Origin: Thermogemmata fonticola
GTDB lineage: Bacteria > Planctomycetota > Planctomycetia > Gemmatales > Gemmataceae
NCBI RefSeq assembly: GCF_013694095.1
Contig: NZ_JACEFB010000005.1
Coordinates: 1-64,000, forward strand
DNA: 64,000 bases
Direction: 5' to 3'
Part shown: piece by piece, positions 45,386 to 55,941 of the stretch
Layout: every line of letters starts with the position of its first letter
Position numbering within the stretch: position 1 is the stretch's first letter
Position numbers and translations under genes: made by a program
Notes under the pieces: model-generated
Told to the model about the DNA's origin: nothing
The model's input: the letters and a program-made list of their open reading frames with translations, nothing else
Database searches by the model: none

Positions 45386-47584
45386 ATGAGCGCACGCAAG
45401 CCGGAGTCCCCGGCCTGGGATGGCAGCGATTCCCCCCCGTTTGTCCCGGAGTCTCCAACGGCGGATGCGATGGAGACCCTGCCTCGGTCTGCCCCATCCT
45501 TGGCCCCTATCCGGATGGCGGACGTGGCATCCCCTGACAACGCGGAGGCCTTTCAGGCTGGCGCAGACGGCGGCCACGGCTCCGAGACCGCCTCGCACCC
45601 GCTGGGTGACGATTGGCCGGCTTTCACCCCTGACCCCTTACCGCAGGAGTGGGTGCTCCCGCCCGATGTCTATTACGCTTTCAGCCATGCTCGGCCCTGT
45701 CCCGATGTCTTCGCCATTCATGCCCCTGATGCCGCGCAGCGCCTGGAATTGCTCAGCCGCCTGGCCGTCTGGTGTTCTCAGGAACGCTGGTGGCTCATCG
45801 TGCCCGACCTCCGCCGCGCTCTAGAACTGGGCCGGGCATGGCCCAAGTCCGCCCCGCGGCCCCTCCTCTGGACCCACGCCTGGCAGACCCCAGCCGCGGA
45901 AAACCCACCCGACATCCTAACCTTGGGCGAATTACAAAACCAAATCACCGCCCAAGTACGCGCCCCGTTGCAAGAGCGGCTCCAATCGCTCCGGCACCTG
46001 CAAGCGATCACTTTGCAATTGGTTCAATGCGACACCCTTCAGGCCGAACTCGCCGCGACCCTGGACACGCTGGAACATACCCTGCAAGCGGAAGCCGAGG
46101 ATGAGCATTCCGCCCTGTACCAGACGATCCACGACCAATTGACCTCCCTCCAACAACGGCTCCAGGAGTGCGAGGCGCGGCGGTGCCAGCTTCAGGAGAA
46201 GCTCCGCCTGGAGCAATCCCTGGCAACTTCGGATCCCGCTGATCCCAACACACCCCGACCGGAGACAAGCTGGTTCGCGCGGCTGAAAAAGTGGCTGCTA
46301 GGCCGCTCCTCTTCCCCCTCCTCCTCTTCCTCCGCCGGCCAGGCCTCCCCTTCTCCCTCTCACCCGCCTCTTGCGACTGCCTCCACCGGCTTCTCATCCT
46401 TGCAAGATGAATTGCAGGCCACCGAGAAGGAGCTTGCGGAATTGCGCGCCCTTTGGCAGGCCGAATACCAACAGCTTCTGGAACGGGAACTGTCCCGTCG
46501 CCGCCAGGTGATCCAAGACCAGCTCGCCGGTCAACGCGCCGAGCATGAACGCCTGCATCTCCAGCGCGAGCGCCTGATTCGGCATCTGTCCCTGGCGCAG
46601 GCGGAGGGACCTGACCTGGAACAGGAATTGGCCCACGTCCAGCGGCAGTTGCGGGAGGCGGACTCTCTGGCCGCGGAACACCTTCAGCACCGGCTTGAGC
46701 AAGTGCAGATCTTCCTGATCCCCGCCCGCGAGGGGCCAGATATGGAGCAACTCCGCCGCCTGGCGGGAGGTGTGGATCGGTTCATCTACGAAAGCTGCGA
46801 GCAAATTCCAGACAGCGTGATGAGGCCGGCGATGAGCCTGCCGGGCCGCCATTTGTTGATCGGGAACATCCTCCCCCCTCCCTCTCGCTGTTGGGAAGGG
46901 AACGGAGCGGTTCCAGGCCTCTGTCGGCTCCCGGAGGCAACCCCCTGGCCCGCCCTGCTGGGTTCCCGGTTGGATCAGCGCCTGTGGGTGGTGGAGGGAG
47001 AGTTCCTCATTGCTCGCCTCCGCCTCGTTCCCCCAGAGCAACGTTTCGCTCTGCGTCAGGAGCCGCTCGTCGATCGTCCCGAAGTTCTTCTTCGCTTCCG
47101 GGATACTTCTGACCGGGAAACCGAATTGGTCGAAATTGCCTTTCCCCTGTCTTGGGGCTTTGCTGCCCGCGCCTTTGTGGCCCAACAATTGGAGCATTAC
47201 CGGCCACTGCCGTGCGGGCCGGCCCAGTGGCATACCACTCCTGCGGGCGACATCCGGGTCTGCTGGCCTGTCGTGGAGCAAGCGGCCAGTGCCCACCGCA
47301 GCGAGAGCATCGATTGGGGCAACGGCGTGCAGGAATGGTGCCTCTTCGACGGGCACACCTTTTACACCGCCGCGTTGACCTTCCGAGCCGATGGGGGATG
47401 GGATCGCGCCGCCGCCGAAGCCTGGCTCCAGGAACTGCTGCCGCTTGCGACCCGGCAACGCTTGGCCGTCGTGACCTCCCGCCAGCCCCTGCCGCCGATC
47501 TCGGCTGCCGCCCAGGACTCCTCTTGCTCCCTCCACTCGGCTGTCGATCCCGCCCCAGAATCGCCCCGAAAAACCGGCGGCTAA
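45386..47584 (+). CDS. Large coiled-coil protein, possibly a degenerate helicase-like ATPase
   Basis: 732-aa protein. Residues about 60-180 read like the start of a P-loop NTPase domain (VFAIHAPDAAQRLELLSRLAVWCSQERWWLIVPD) but contain no GxxxxGK[ST]. Residues 190-450 are a Gln/Leu/Arg-rich coiled coil interrupted by a Ser/Pro linker. After it, DRFIYESCEQIPDS and GRHLLIGNI resemble the Walker-B and following strand of UPF1-type helicases, with the acidic pair altered. The end domain (about 520-700) is unknown. The assignment to helicases is a hypothesis from the layout only. The ATG at 45386 is preferred to a TTG at 45347. Confidence 0.6.
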   Translation: MSARKPESPAWDGSDSPPFVPESPTADAMETLPRSAPSLAPIRMADVASPDNAEAFQAGADGGHGSETASHPLGDDWPAFTPDPLPQEWVLPPDVYYAFSHARPCPDVFAIHAPDAAQRLELLSRLAVWCSQERWWLIVPDLRRALELGRAWPKSAPRPLLWTHAWQTPAAENPPDILTLGELQNQITAQVRAPLQERLQSLRHLQAITLQLVQCDTLQAELAATLDTLEHTLQAEAEDEHSALYQTIHDQLTSLQQRLQECEARRCQLQEKLRLEQSLATSDPADPNTPRPETSWFARLKKWLLGRSSSPSSSSSAGQASPSPSHPPLATASTGFSSLQDELQATEKELAELRALWQAEYQQLLERELSRRRQVIQDQLAGQRAEHERLHLQRERLIRHLSLAQAEGPDLEQELAHVQRQLREADSLAAEHLQHRLEQVQIFLIPAREGPDMEQLRRLAGGVDRFIYESCEQIPDSVMRPAMSLPGRHLLIGNILPPPSRCWEGNGAVPGLCRLPEATPWPALLGSRLDQRLWVVEGEFLIARLRLVPPEQRFALRQEPLVDRPEVLLRFRDTSDRETELVEIAFPLSWGFAARAFVAQQLEHYRPLPCGPAQWHTTPAGDIRVCWPVVEQAASAHRSESIDWGNGVQEWCLFDGHTFYTAALTFRADGGWDRAAAEAWLQELLPLATRQRLAVVTSRQPLPPISAAAQDSSCSLHSAVDPAPESPRKTGG

Positions 47585-47845
47585 AACCCCCGTATCTCCC
47601 AAATCCCAAAGGAAACCCGCAACCCTGCCTCCTGAACCACGACGGATGACGCCGGTGGCAGACTGACTGGGACGGGAACAGCGCAGCGAGACCAACTGAC
47701 GCAACCGACGGGGACTCAACAGTGGGAGAAACGGCACTGTCGGGAAGAGGAATACCCCCGCGGCCTGCTTGTCTGAGGTGTTCGCCGTGTGTAGCGTGAT
47801 GGAGACTCGGTTCGGAACCACGATCAGCTTGTGCGGAGGGAGGCC

Positions 47846-48907
47846 ATGTCCGAGGTGATGAACTTTTGCATTGTCGGATGCGGAATGATTGCTCGCTTCC
47901 ATACTCGTGCATTGCAGGAGATTCCGCAGACCCGCATCAGCGCCCTGGTGAGCCGGCAGCACAGCAATGCGGAGCGGTTGATCGCCGAGACGGGGATTCC
48001 CCCCTGCCCGATTTACAGCCATTTAGAAGAGGCGATCGCCCGGGAGCCGATCGATGCCGTCATCGTCACCACGGCCAGCGGCGCGCATTTGGAACCGGCG
48101 GTGTGTGCCGCTAAGGCCCGCAAGCACGTCGTGGTGGAAAAACCGCTGGAAATTACCCCGGAACGTTGCCAGCAGATCATCGACGCCTGCGATCAAGCGG
48201 GGGTGCAACTCTGCACCATCTTCCCTTCCCGTTTCGGGGATGCCAATCGAGCGCTCAAGCAAGCGGTGGAGAGGCAGAAATTTGGCCGCCTGACTCTGGC
48301 GGAGACCACCTGCAAGTGGTGGCGTTCGCAGCAGTACTATGACGAGGGGGGCTGGAAAGGCACCCGCCGCTGGGATGGCGGAGGCGCCTTGATGAACCAA
48401 GCCATTCACAATGTCGACCTGCTGCTGTGGCTGATGGGACCGGTGGAAAGCGTCTGCGGCTTCACGGCGACCTTGGCCCATGAGCGGATCGAAGTGGAAG
48501 ACACGGCGGTGGCCATCCTCCGCTTCCGCAACGGCGCTTTGGGGGTCATCCAGGCCACGACCAGCGTCCATCCGGGCTATCCGAAGACGATCGCCATCCA
48601 CGGCGACCGAGGCTCCGCCGTCATCGAACAGGATGATGTGTTGCGCTGGGATTTCACCCCGGAGACGGAGGAAGACCGGCAGATCAAGGCCCGCTTTGCG
48701 GTCAAAGTCGGCGCCAGCGGCGGAGCCGCCGATCCGAAGGCCATCAGCCACGAAGGGCACCGGCGGCAGTTGGCGGACTTCATCGAAGCCGTCCGCAAGG
48801 GGCAGCGGCCTTTGGTGGACGGGCGCGAAGGGAAACGCTCCGTCGAGTTGATCTGTGCCATCTACGAAAGCCAGGCCAGCGGGCGGATCATCCACTTCCC
48901 GTCCTGA
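47846..48907 (+). CDS. Gfo/Idh/MocA-family oxidoreductase
   Basis: 353-aa NAD(P)-dependent oxidoreductase. Rossmann start FCIVGCGMIARFHTRAL, family motif VVVEKPLEI, and the GGALMNQAIHNVDLLLWLMG segment with the catalytic-type His. The GHRRQLADFIEAVRKGQRPLVDGREG ending is typical. It is closer to canonical sugar dehydrogenases than the copy at 40367. GGAGGGAGG directly upstream supports the ATG at 47846. The substrate is unknown. Confidence 0.92.
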   Translation: MSEVMNFCIVGCGMIARFHTRALQEIPQTRISALVSRQHSNAERLIAETGIPPCPIYSHLEEAIAREPIDAVIVTTASGAHLEPAVCAAKARKHVVVEKPLEITPERCQQIIDACDQAGVQLCTIFPSRFGDANRALKQAVERQKFGRLTLAETTCKWWRSQQYYDEGGWKGTRRWDGGGALMNQAIHNVDLLLWLMGPVESVCGFTATLAHERIEVEDTAVAILRFRNGALGVIQATTSVHPGYPKTIAIHGDRGSAVIEQDDVLRWDFTPETEEDRQIKARFAVKVGASGGAADPKAISHEGHRRQLADFIEAVRKGQRPLVDGREGKRSVELICAIYESQASGRIIHFPS

Positions 48908-49474
48908 ACTCAAGCGCCAGACCTGCTGGTCATCGCTCGCTCTGCGGGGTGGGACCGCTCGGCGGCCGCTTCCTGCTCCGCAGGTCCTGCTCCGCAGGTG
49001 CAGCGGTTCTGCCCCTGCCCTCCCGATCATTTCTCCGCCTCCGCCCATTGACTTTGGCGCACCCCTCCTCCGCAGGGAGAATCTGGCCGAGCCGGTCCCC
49101 TGCGCAGGAGCACGCTGGCCCAGCCCGTGCCTTCCTCCGCCGAAACGATAGCGCCGGGGAACTGTTCCGGTTCTGCGCGGTCCGCCAGGCGCGATTCCAG
49201 GGGGCGCAGCCGCGCCCTCTTGCTTTTTCTCCGAGGGGAAGCCACAATACCCTCAGAGACCACCACGACCGAACGATGCTCCGGCCTGTGCGCCGCCGCG
49301 TCGGGATGTCGGGAGGCTTCCGCGGCTCGGAGGAATCGGCTTCCCCCCAGCCCTGGAGGCTTCCAGACGCCGAGGCGTGGCGGGTCAACAGGCCGGTTGT
49401 TGTTTCCATACCGCGAACGAGTTGGAGTATCGTTCTCCGAAAGGCCGCCGAGTCGAGAAAAAGGGTCATTCCCC
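48908..49474. other. Leader region upstream of nusA
   Basis: 567 bp with no gene that I can support, although rimP normally occupies this position. A long frame runs through it into nusA, but its upstream part has arginine/serine-rich, non-protein-like composition. A 14-bp tandem duplication lies at 48971. Confidence 0.5.
48971..48998. repeat. Perfect 14-bp tandem duplication
   Basis: TCCTGCTCCGCAGG twice, head to tail, 60 bp after the oxidoreductase stop codon. Confidence 0.9.
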
Positions 49475-51184
49475 ATGGCAACGACCAACAAACGCCGGGA
49501 CACAGGGCGGGAAATTTTGGAACTCGTGGAGAAACTTCACGACGAGCGCAAGGTGCCCCGCGAGACCATTCTCAACGCCATCAGCCACGCCATTCAAGTG
49601 GCCGCCGAACGCCACTTCGGCGTGGAAGAGGGCGTCCTGGTTCAAATCGATCCCGCCACGGGCCAATTGATCGCGCGCTTAGGCGACCAGGAGATCGACC
49701 CCGAAACCCTGGGCCGGATCGCTGCCCAATCGGCCAAGCAGATGATCATCCAGAAAATCCGGGAGGCGGAATCCGACACCATCTACCAGGAATTCTCCAT
49801 GAAAAAGGGGGAACTGGTGGTCGGCCAAATCGCCCGGATCGACGACGGGACCGCGATTGTCAACCTGGGCAAGCAGGAAGCGATCCTCCCCCGCAGCGAG
49901 CAGATCCCCGGCGAGACCCACCACGTGGGGGAACGGATCAAAGCGGTCATCCTGGAAGTCCGCAAGCAAGGCCAGCGGGTCAAAATCGTCCTGTCGCGCA
50001 CCCATCCGGACTTCGTCCGCGCCCTGTTCACCGAAGAAATCCCGGAGATTGAGGAACGGATCATCGACATCAAGGCAATTGCCCGCGAGGCAGGATACCG
50101 CACCAAAGTGGCCGTGGTCAGCATCGACCAGAAAGTGGACTGCGTCGGGGCGTGTGTTGGAGTTCGCGGCAGCCGGATCAAGAACATCACCGATGAACTC
50201 AACGGCGAGCGGATCGACATCGTCCGCTGGAATGAATCGCTGCAAATCCTCATCCCCAACGCACTGCAACCGGCGCAAATTTCGGAGGTGTTCACCTACC
50301 CCCGCTTGGGCCGGGCCATTGTCCTGGTCACCGATGACCAACTTTCCCTGGCCATCGGGCGCCGCGGCCAGAACGTCCGCCTGGCTTCCAAACTCGTCGG
50401 CTGGGACATCGAAATCCTGACCCATGATGAACTGGCCGAGACCCTCGAACGAGCCGAACGCTGGTTCGGCCAACTCCCCCACGCCAGCCCCGAACTGACC
50501 ACCGCTTTGATCGAGGAAGGCTTCCTCTCGTACAACGACATCAGCTTGATCGATGCCCAGGAGCTAGCCGAGTTTACCGGCCTGACGCTCGAACAAGCGG
50601 AAGACGTCGTCCTGTATGCGGAAGAGTACGCCGAGGAAATGGAGCGTAGCGTCGATGAGGAACGGCGGGCCGCCACAGAAGCCGCCGAACAACAGGCCTA
50701 TGCCTCGGCAGGGGCGGAGGAGACGGTGTCGGTCGAGTCCGCCGGCGGAGAAAGCCAACTCCCAGCTCCAGCGAGCGCATCGCTGGAAGTGTCGCTTGAC
50801 GGACAGCAATCCGCCCCTGCGACGGTCTCTGCCGATACCGCTGACGACTCCGTGACATCTGAGGAAACACCATCCTACGCCGAAGAGACGCCTGCACTCC
50901 CCGGAGAGGAGGCCGGGCAGGAGGGGGAATACGCGGTTGGGGAAACGGCAACCCCGCCGAGTGTGGCCGAAGCCGATGAGCAGACCTTCGCGGAAGCGGC
51001 AGATTCCCTCCTCTCGGCGGCAGATTCCGCCCGGACCCAGGCTAGCGATGCGGAAATCGGAGGACCCTCTCCGGGTTCAGATGGCGACAGCGGGGGTGAA
51101 ACCGGGCCGCCGGTTTCCTCTGAGTTCCACCTCCCCGAACCCGTTACTTCCCGGAAGGAGGCGGAAGCCCCACCGGCATCCTGA
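49475..51184 (+). CDS. nusA: Transcription termination/antitermination protein NusA
   Basis: 569-aa RNA-polymerase-binding factor controlling pausing and termination. Domains: N-terminal RNAP-binding domain (1-110), S1 domain (GELVVGQIARIDDGTAIVNLG), KH1 (GVRGSRIKNITDEL), KH2 (AIGRRGQNVRLASKLVGWDI near residue 294), then a helix-hairpin-helix-like segment (LIEEGFLSYNDISLIDAQEL). The last 170 residues or so are an Ala/Glu/Ser/Pro-rich acidic tail, longer than in most NusA. First of nusA-infB-ylxP-rbfA, but with neither rimP before it nor ylxR after it. Confidence 0.96.
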   Translation: MATTNKRRDTGREILELVEKLHDERKVPRETILNAISHAIQVAAERHFGVEEGVLVQIDPATGQLIARLGDQEIDPETLGRIAAQSAKQMIIQKIREAESDTIYQEFSMKKGELVVGQIARIDDGTAIVNLGKQEAILPRSEQIPGETHHVGERIKAVILEVRKQGQRVKIVLSRTHPDFVRALFTEEIPEIEERIIDIKAIAREAGYRTKVAVVSIDQKVDCVGACVGVRGSRIKNITDELNGERIDIVRWNESLQILIPNALQPAQISEVFTYPRLGRAIVLVTDDQLSLAIGRRGQNVRLASKLVGWDIEILTHDELAETLERAERWFGQLPHASPELTTALIEEGFLSYNDISLIDAQELAEFTGLTLEQAEDVVLYAEEYAEEMERSVDEERRAATEAAEQQAYASAGAEETVSVESAGGESQLPAPASASLEVSLDGQQSAPATVSADTADDSVTSEETPSYAEETPALPGEEAGQEGEYAVGETATPPSVAEADEQTFAEAADSLLSAADSARTQASDAEIGGPSPGSDGDSGGETGPPVSSEFHLPEPVTSRKEAEAPPAS

Positions 51185-51206
51185 GCCTTCCCGGCTTCCT
51201 AAAAGA

Positions 51207-51234
51207 GGGCGGCGGGGTAAAAACGGAGCCGCCC
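51207..51234 (+). other. Hairpin between nusA and infB
   Basis: GGGCGGC pairs with GCCGCCC across a 14-base loop, 23 bp after the nusA stop. No T-run follows. A second hairpin, GTGTCC-ACCC-GGACAC, lies at 51319-51334 closer to infB, with TACAAT at 51345 as a possible -10. The gap may contain an attenuator or an internal promoter. Confidence 0.4.
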
Positions 51235-51394
51235 CGTCCAAACCGGCCTTTTCAAGGATGCACGGTCGATTACAATACTACACACTTACCAAGCTGTCAT
51301 GTGTGAGGCGACGCACCCGTGTCCACCCGGACACAGGGAACTGGTACAATAGGGAAAAGGGGTCGTCCGGTTCTCGATCCCGAAGGAGATGCGC

Positions 51395-54300
51395 TTGTCC
51401 AACCCGCCAACGAAAGAGAAAGACACCAAAGGCACCAAAGAAGCCAAAGAAAAGACGACGAAGATTCGGGTCTTCACTCTCGCCAAGGAGTTGGGCGTGG
51501 AGTCGAAGACTTTGCTGGATTTTTGCCACGAGTTAGGCTTTACGAGCATCACGAACCAATTGAGCGGTTTGGAACCTCAGCAGGCGGAAGCCTTGCGCGA
51601 ACGGGTCAAAAAAGGTCCGAAGCGCCCGTCGAGCGCCATCCCCACACCCGCAGCGGCTCCGAAACCGGCCATCCCTCCGACAGTCCCCCCGGTAGGCGGT
51701 AAAGTCGCAACGCTGCGGCGGCCGAAACCGCCGACTCCCTCCACTCAGGCTGCGCCGCCCGCCGCTCCAGCAGCTCCCTCCGTACCGAGTCCATCCGCCG
51801 CCTCAGCTCCTCCCGCAACTTCCACGGCCGCCCCTCCAACGGCCGCTCCTGCGACGGCTCCGCCCGGAGGCGTAACTCCTTCCCCCGCGGCTCCGGGAGC
51901 ACCGAAAGCACCGGCGGCTGCTCCGGCGGCGGCAGGGCAAGCCCCGGCCCCTCCGGCAGCCGTGGCAGGAAGCGTAGCCGCCCCCACGACTCCGCCGTCC
52001 GCCCCCTCCGAGATTTCCGCTCCGGCAGCTTCCACGACCGCGGCCAGCAGTGTCAGCTCCCCTCCGGGAGCTTCGGCCGCCCCCAGCCCCACACCCGCCG
52101 CCAGCTCAATCCCCTCGGCGACCGGCGGCAGTGAGACGGCAAGTCCACCTCCAGCGGTTGCCACAACACCCCCGCCCGCCGCAGGACAGATACCGGCGAA
52201 CGTGGTTCCGCCCCTCTCTGTTTCCAGCGGCGGTATTCGCAACCTGAATGTGCCCCTCGGCGGGCGCCCTCCGACCCTCCACCCGCCCCGGCCGTCCGCG
52301 GCACGAACCGACTCAGGAGCACCCCCCAGCGGTCCGGAGACACGTGGGCCAGCAGGAGCGCCGCGACCCACACCCTCTGCTCCCCCGCCGGTTTCGCCCC
52401 CCGCTTCTTCCGCGCCGCCGAGCGGTCCGAAATCGGCACCACCGGGAGTCTCGCCGACTTCCTCCCCGCCGGCGACAGCCGATTCGGGAACCACCCCAGC
52501 CAGCCGGCGGGCTGAAGTGCTCAACCGGCCCCCGCAACCGCCGCCGCCGAAGATCATCGCCCCTCAGCGCACACCCGGTGCTGCGCCGCCAGCGGGCAAA
52601 GGGAGCGGACCTGGAACGTCCCGGCCTCCAGCGCCTCCCAAGCCGAGTCCCGGCCAACCGATGAAGCTGACGGAGGAGATGATCCGCCGCCTGCGCGAGG
52701 CCAGCGCGCGCGGCCAGCGCGTCAATCTGCAAGAGCTAGCCCGCCAGCAACCCGCCGCACCCCCGACTCGCCCGGAGCCAGGCCGGCTGCCCTCCCGGCC
52801 CAGCGGCCGCGGACCCGCTCTTCTGGATGAGGACGAGGAGGAACGCAGCCGCAAAAAAGCGGGCGGCCTCATCGGACGGGAAGCCCGACAGAAAGGCCGC
52901 GGAGACCGCAGCCACGACATCGACGAACACGCCATCATTGTCGGTCCCGGCGGCAAGGTGGACATCATCGAGGAACGATGGGGGTCGCGCCGCGGTCCAC
53001 GGGCTGCCCGACTTCTCAAAGCCCGCCGTGAACAAGAACAGCGCAAAATCGAAGGACCCGTCGAAGTCACCCTGCCGCTCACTGTCCGCAGCTTCTCCGA
53101 AGCCATCGGAATGAAGCTCAACGAGGTGATCCAGCGCCTGCTCAAAGAAACGGGACGGCTTTACGCCGCCAATGCTGTTGTGGACTTCGATACGGCGGCT
53201 CTCATCGCCCTGGAAAAGAATATTGAACTCATCGCCAAACAGCCGGAAACCAAGGAAGACCAGCTTCTCCGCCGCTACCGGGAGATGCTGGAGAACGTCG
53301 ATCCCGCCCGCCTCAAGCCCCGCCCGCCGATCGTCACCATCATGGGGCACGTGGACCACGGCAAAACCACCCTCCTGGACAAGATCCGCCAGATGTTCGG
53401 CCTGCAATCCGACGTGGCGGCGAGCGAAGCCGGCGGCATCACCCAGGTGCTGCGCGCCTGGTCCGTCAAACGCGAAGTCTTGACCGAAAAAGACGGCCAG
53501 GAGGTCATAGAGGAGCGGTACATCACCTTCCTGGATACGCCGGGCCACGAAGCCTTCACCAAGATGCGGGCGCGCGGCGCCAATGTCACCGACATCGCCG
53601 TGATTGTCGTGGCCGCCACCGATGGCGTCATGCCGCAAACCCAGGAAGCCATTAGCCACGCGCGCGCCGCCAACGTCAAAATCATCGTGGCGATCAACAA
53701 GATCGACCTGCCGAATGCCAATGTGGAACGCACACGCCGACAACTCTATCAGGAAGGGCTTGTGCCTGACAACATGGGCGGCGACGTCATCTTCGTCGAA
53801 ACCAGCGCCGTCACAGGCCAGGGCATCAGCGACCTGCTCGATGCCATCATCCTCGTGGCCGAGGTCGAGGAGTGGAAAGCGGACCCGGACCGGCCCGCAG
53901 CGGGGACCTGCCTGGAAGCCTGCATGAGCGCCGATGAAGGAGTCCTCGCCACGCTCTTGATCCAACAGGGGACCCTCCACCGCGGGGACATTGTGCTCTG
54001 CGGCAGCGCCTACGGCCGGGTCCGTGCCATGTACAACGACCTGGGCCAGCCGATCCAGCAAGCCGGCCCCAGCATGCCCGTCCGCATTACCGGCCTCAAC
54101 CGCGTGCCCAATGCCGATGACCCCTTCTACGTCACCGAAGACCTCTCCGAAGCCCGCGAAATCGCCGAAGCCCGCGAACAGAAAGAACGCGAAGCCTCTT
54201 TGACACGCTTCGTCGCCCCCAAAGACCTGAGCGAACTGACCGCCGCCCAAAGCAAAGCCCAGATCACCGAACTGAAAGTCATCTTGAAGGCCGACGCCCG

Positions 54301-54898
54301 CGGCTCCATCGAAGCCATCCGCAAGGAACTGGAAAAACTGGTGCACGAAGAAGCCCGCGTCCGCATCCTGCATGCCGCGGTGGGCGCCATCACCGAAACC
54401 GATGTGCAACTGGCCCTGACCAGCCCGCACGATACCCTGGTGCTGGGCTTCAACGTCACCGCCGACGATGCCGCCCTCAAGCTCGCCGAAGAGCGCGGCA
54501 TTGCCCTGCGCGAATACGACATCATCTACAAGCTCACCGAGGATGTCAAAGCCGCTCTGGAAGGCCGCCTCAAGCCCGTGGAAGAAATCGTGCACCTGGG
54601 CCGAGCCGTGGTCCGGCAAGTGTTCAAACTGGGCAAAGTCGGCACCGTGGCCGGCTGCTACGTCACCAGTGGCGTGATCGAACGCAATGCCCGCGTCCGC
54701 GTGATCCGCAATGGCGTCGTGGTCTATCCCCCCAGCGACAAAGTCGCCACCCTCGAAAGCCTCAAACGGTTCAAAGACGATGTGCGCGAAGTCCGCGAAG
54801 GGTTCGAATGCGGCTTGAAAATCAGCGGCTACGACGACGTCAAAGTGGATGATGTCATCGAAGCCTACAAAGTGGAGGTCCGCCAACGCAGTCTCTAA
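51395..54898 (+). CDS. infB: Translation initiation factor IF-2
   Basis: About 1167 aa, much longer than E. coli IF-2 (890 aa). An N-terminal IF2_N helix domain ([20 protein letters not shown]) is followed by about 370 residues of Pro/Ala/Ser-rich linker (51600-52650), a second IF2_N-type segment ([20 protein letters not shown]), and the G domain with GHVDHGKT near residue 650, DTPGHEAF and NKIDLPNA. Domains II, III and IV follow. AAGGAG abuts the ATG at 51389, leaving no spacing, but lies six bases before an in-frame TTG at 51395, so the TTG is my preferred start. Confidence 0.95.
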   Translation: MSNPPTKEKDTKGTKEAKEKTTKIRVFTLAKELGVESKTLLDFCHELGFTSITNQLSGLEPQQAEALRERVKKGPKRPSSAIPTPAAAPKPAIPPTVPPVGGKVATLRRPKPPTPSTQAAPPAAPAAPSVPSPSAASAPPATSTAAPPTAAPATAPPGGVTPSPAAPGAPKAPAAAPAAAGQAPAPPAAVAGSVAAPTTPPSAPSEISAPAASTTAASSVSSPPGASAAPSPTPAASSIPSATGGSETASPPPAVATTPPPAAGQIPANVVPPLSVSSGGIRNLNVPLGGRPPTLHPPRPSAARTDSGAPPSGPETRGPAGAPRPTPSAPPPVSPPASSAPPSGPKSAPPGVSPTSSPPATADSGTTPASRRAEVLNRPPQPPPPKIIAPQRTPGAAPPAGKGSGPGTSRPPAPPKPSPGQPMKLTEEMIRRLREASARGQRVNLQELARQQPAAPPTRPEPGRLPSRPSGRGPALLDEDEEERSRKKAGGLIGREARQKGRGDRSHDIDEHAIIVGPGGKVDIIEERWGSRRGPRAARLLKARREQEQRKIEGPVEVTLPLTVRSFSEAIGMKLNEVIQRLLKETGRLYAANAVVDFDTAALIALEKNIELIAKQPETKEDQLLRRYREMLENVDPARLKPRPPIVTIMGHVDHGKTTLLDKIRQMFGLQSDVAASEAGGITQVLRAWSVKREVLTEKDGQEVIEERYITFLDTPGHEAFTKMRARGANVTDIAVIVVAATDGVMPQTQEAISHARAANVKIIVAINKIDLPNANVERTRRQLYQEGLVPDNMGGDVIFVETSAVTGQGISDLLDAIILVAEVEEWKADPDRPAAGTCLEACMSADEGVLATLLIQQGTLHRGDIVLCGSAYGRVRAMYNDLGQPIQQAGPSMPVRITGLNRVPNADDPFYVTEDLSEAREIAEAREQKEREASLTRFVAPKDLSELTAAQSKAQITELKVILKADARGSIEAIRKELEKLVHEEARVRILHAAVGAITETDVQLALTSPHDTLVLGFNVTADDAALKLAEERGIALREYDIIYKLTEDVKAALEGRLKPVEEIVHLGRAVVRQVFKLGKVGTVAGCYVTSGVIERNARVRVIRNGVVVYPPSDKVATLESLKRFKDDVREVREGFECGLKISGYDDVKVDDVIEAYKVEVRQRSL

Positions 54899-54946
54899 AC
54901 GGCACGAGCACCGCGGCAGGGCCTCTTCCCTCGGTTTGCCACGGCT

Positions 54947-55240
54947 ATGGTTATCGGTTCGCTCAAGGCGCGGTTGCTGGTCCGGGAATCTCGCACTCTC
55001 AAGGACAAGCGGCGAGTGGTGCGCAGCATCCTCGATCGCCTGCGGGACGGCTTCAATGTCTCCGCTGCCGAGGTGGACACCCACGACGATGTCAAAGTCG
55101 CCACCCTGGCCTTCGCCACCGTGGGCTTCGACATGGCCGCAGTGCAACATGTTCTGCAACAAATTTCCGAAGCCCTCCGCCGCCATCCCGTCGCAGAGTA
55201 CCTCGGCGGGGAAAGCCGCGTCGGCTCGGAGATCGTCTGA
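54947..55240 (+). CDS. ylxP: DUF503 family protein (YlxP)
   Basis: 97-aa protein of the DUF503 family, usually encoded between infB and rbfA and suspected to act in ribosome or RNA metabolism. The family pattern is clear: LLVRESRTLKDKRRVVRSIL, a central FNVSAAEVDTHDDVKVATLAF and a C-terminal VGFDMAAVQHVLQQI. It starts 49 bp after infB and is followed by rbfA after 22 bp, matching conserved synteny. Confidence 0.9.
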   Translation: MVIGSLKARLLVRESRTLKDKRRVVRSILDRLRDGFNVSAAEVDTHDDVKVATLAFATVGFDMAAVQHVLQQISEALRRHPVAEYLGGESRVGSEIV

Positions 55241-55262
55241 CCTCCCGCGGAGGACCGCACCC

Positions 55263-55739
55263 ATGAAAACCTTCCGCCTCGCTCGCGTCGCTGAAGTCAT
55301 CCGAGAAGCCGCTGCCAAAGCCATTCTCTTTGAACTCAAAGACCCACGGGTCAAAAATGTCACCGTCACACGCGTGGAAGTCTCCGCCGACCTCCAGCAC
55401 GCCAAAATCTACGTCTCCATCATGGGCAGCGAAAAGGAACAGAAACTGACCATGCACGGCCTCAAAAGCGCCACCGGCTTCATCCAAAGCCGCGTCGCCC
55501 AGCAACTCACCACCCGCTATGTTCCGCGGATCAACTTCGTCCTCGACCAAGGAGTCAAACGCAGCATTGCCGTCTCCCAGTTGCTCCAAGCCGAACGTCA
55601 ACGGCGCCAAGAGGGGGAACCGCCCGCCCCCAACGATGAGGAAGCCCTGACCCCCGACGACCTCGAAGCCCGCGAGGAAATCCACGAACCGAAGGCCGAA
55701 CGCGATGCCACCGATCGGCTGCCCCCGCCAGCGTCCTGA
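55263..55739 (+). CDS. rbfA: Ribosome-binding factor A
   Basis: 158-aa KH-fold protein that assists late 16S rRNA processing and cold adaptation. Typical sequence: RVAEVIREAAAKAILFELKDPRVKNVTVTRVEVSADLQHAKIYVSIMG, then FIQSRVAQQLTTRYVPRINFVLDQGVKRS. A charged Glu/Asp/Pro-rich tail of about 45 residues follows. The adenine-rich ATG at 55263 sits behind GCGGAGGA. Last recognised member of the nusA-rbfA cluster. Confidence 0.94.
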   Translation: MKTFRLARVAEVIREAAAKAILFELKDPRVKNVTVTRVEVSADLQHAKIYVSIMGSEKEQKLTMHGLKSATGFIQSRVAQQLTTRYVPRINFVLDQGVKRSIAVSQLLQAERQRRQEGEPPAPNDEEALTPDDLEAREEIHEPKAERDATDRLPPPAS

Positions 55740-55941
55740 TGCGCGCCGTCCCTTATCCCGGACCCGTGCCGACGCATGGGAGGCTTCCGCCGCGGCAAGA
55801 GGCTAACTGTCCAGCGCTGCTGCACCACCGGGAGCGAACCCCAGGGGGGAACGCCGAAGACAACGCCGCCGCCTAGAAAATCACGGACCGTCCGACCCCA
55901 GGAAGCACGGATGATACCCAGAGGAAGGGAGAGAGTGCATC

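Noticed and set aside
46394-48022. 542-aa minus-strand frame
   Set aside because: Antisense to the coiled-coil protein and the oxidoreductase start; composition is shadow-like.
49127-49474. N-terminal extension of NusA or a rimP gene
   Set aside because: Arg/Ser-rich composition with no RimP motifs; the conserved NusA N terminus begins at 49475.
51207-51234. Rho-independent terminator after nusA
   Set aside because: The stem is good but the loop is long and no T-run follows, so it is listed only as a hairpin.
52736-55405. 889-aa minus-strand frame antisense to infB
   Set aside because: Its sequence is the mirror of IF-2 codons with no independent motif or ribosome site.
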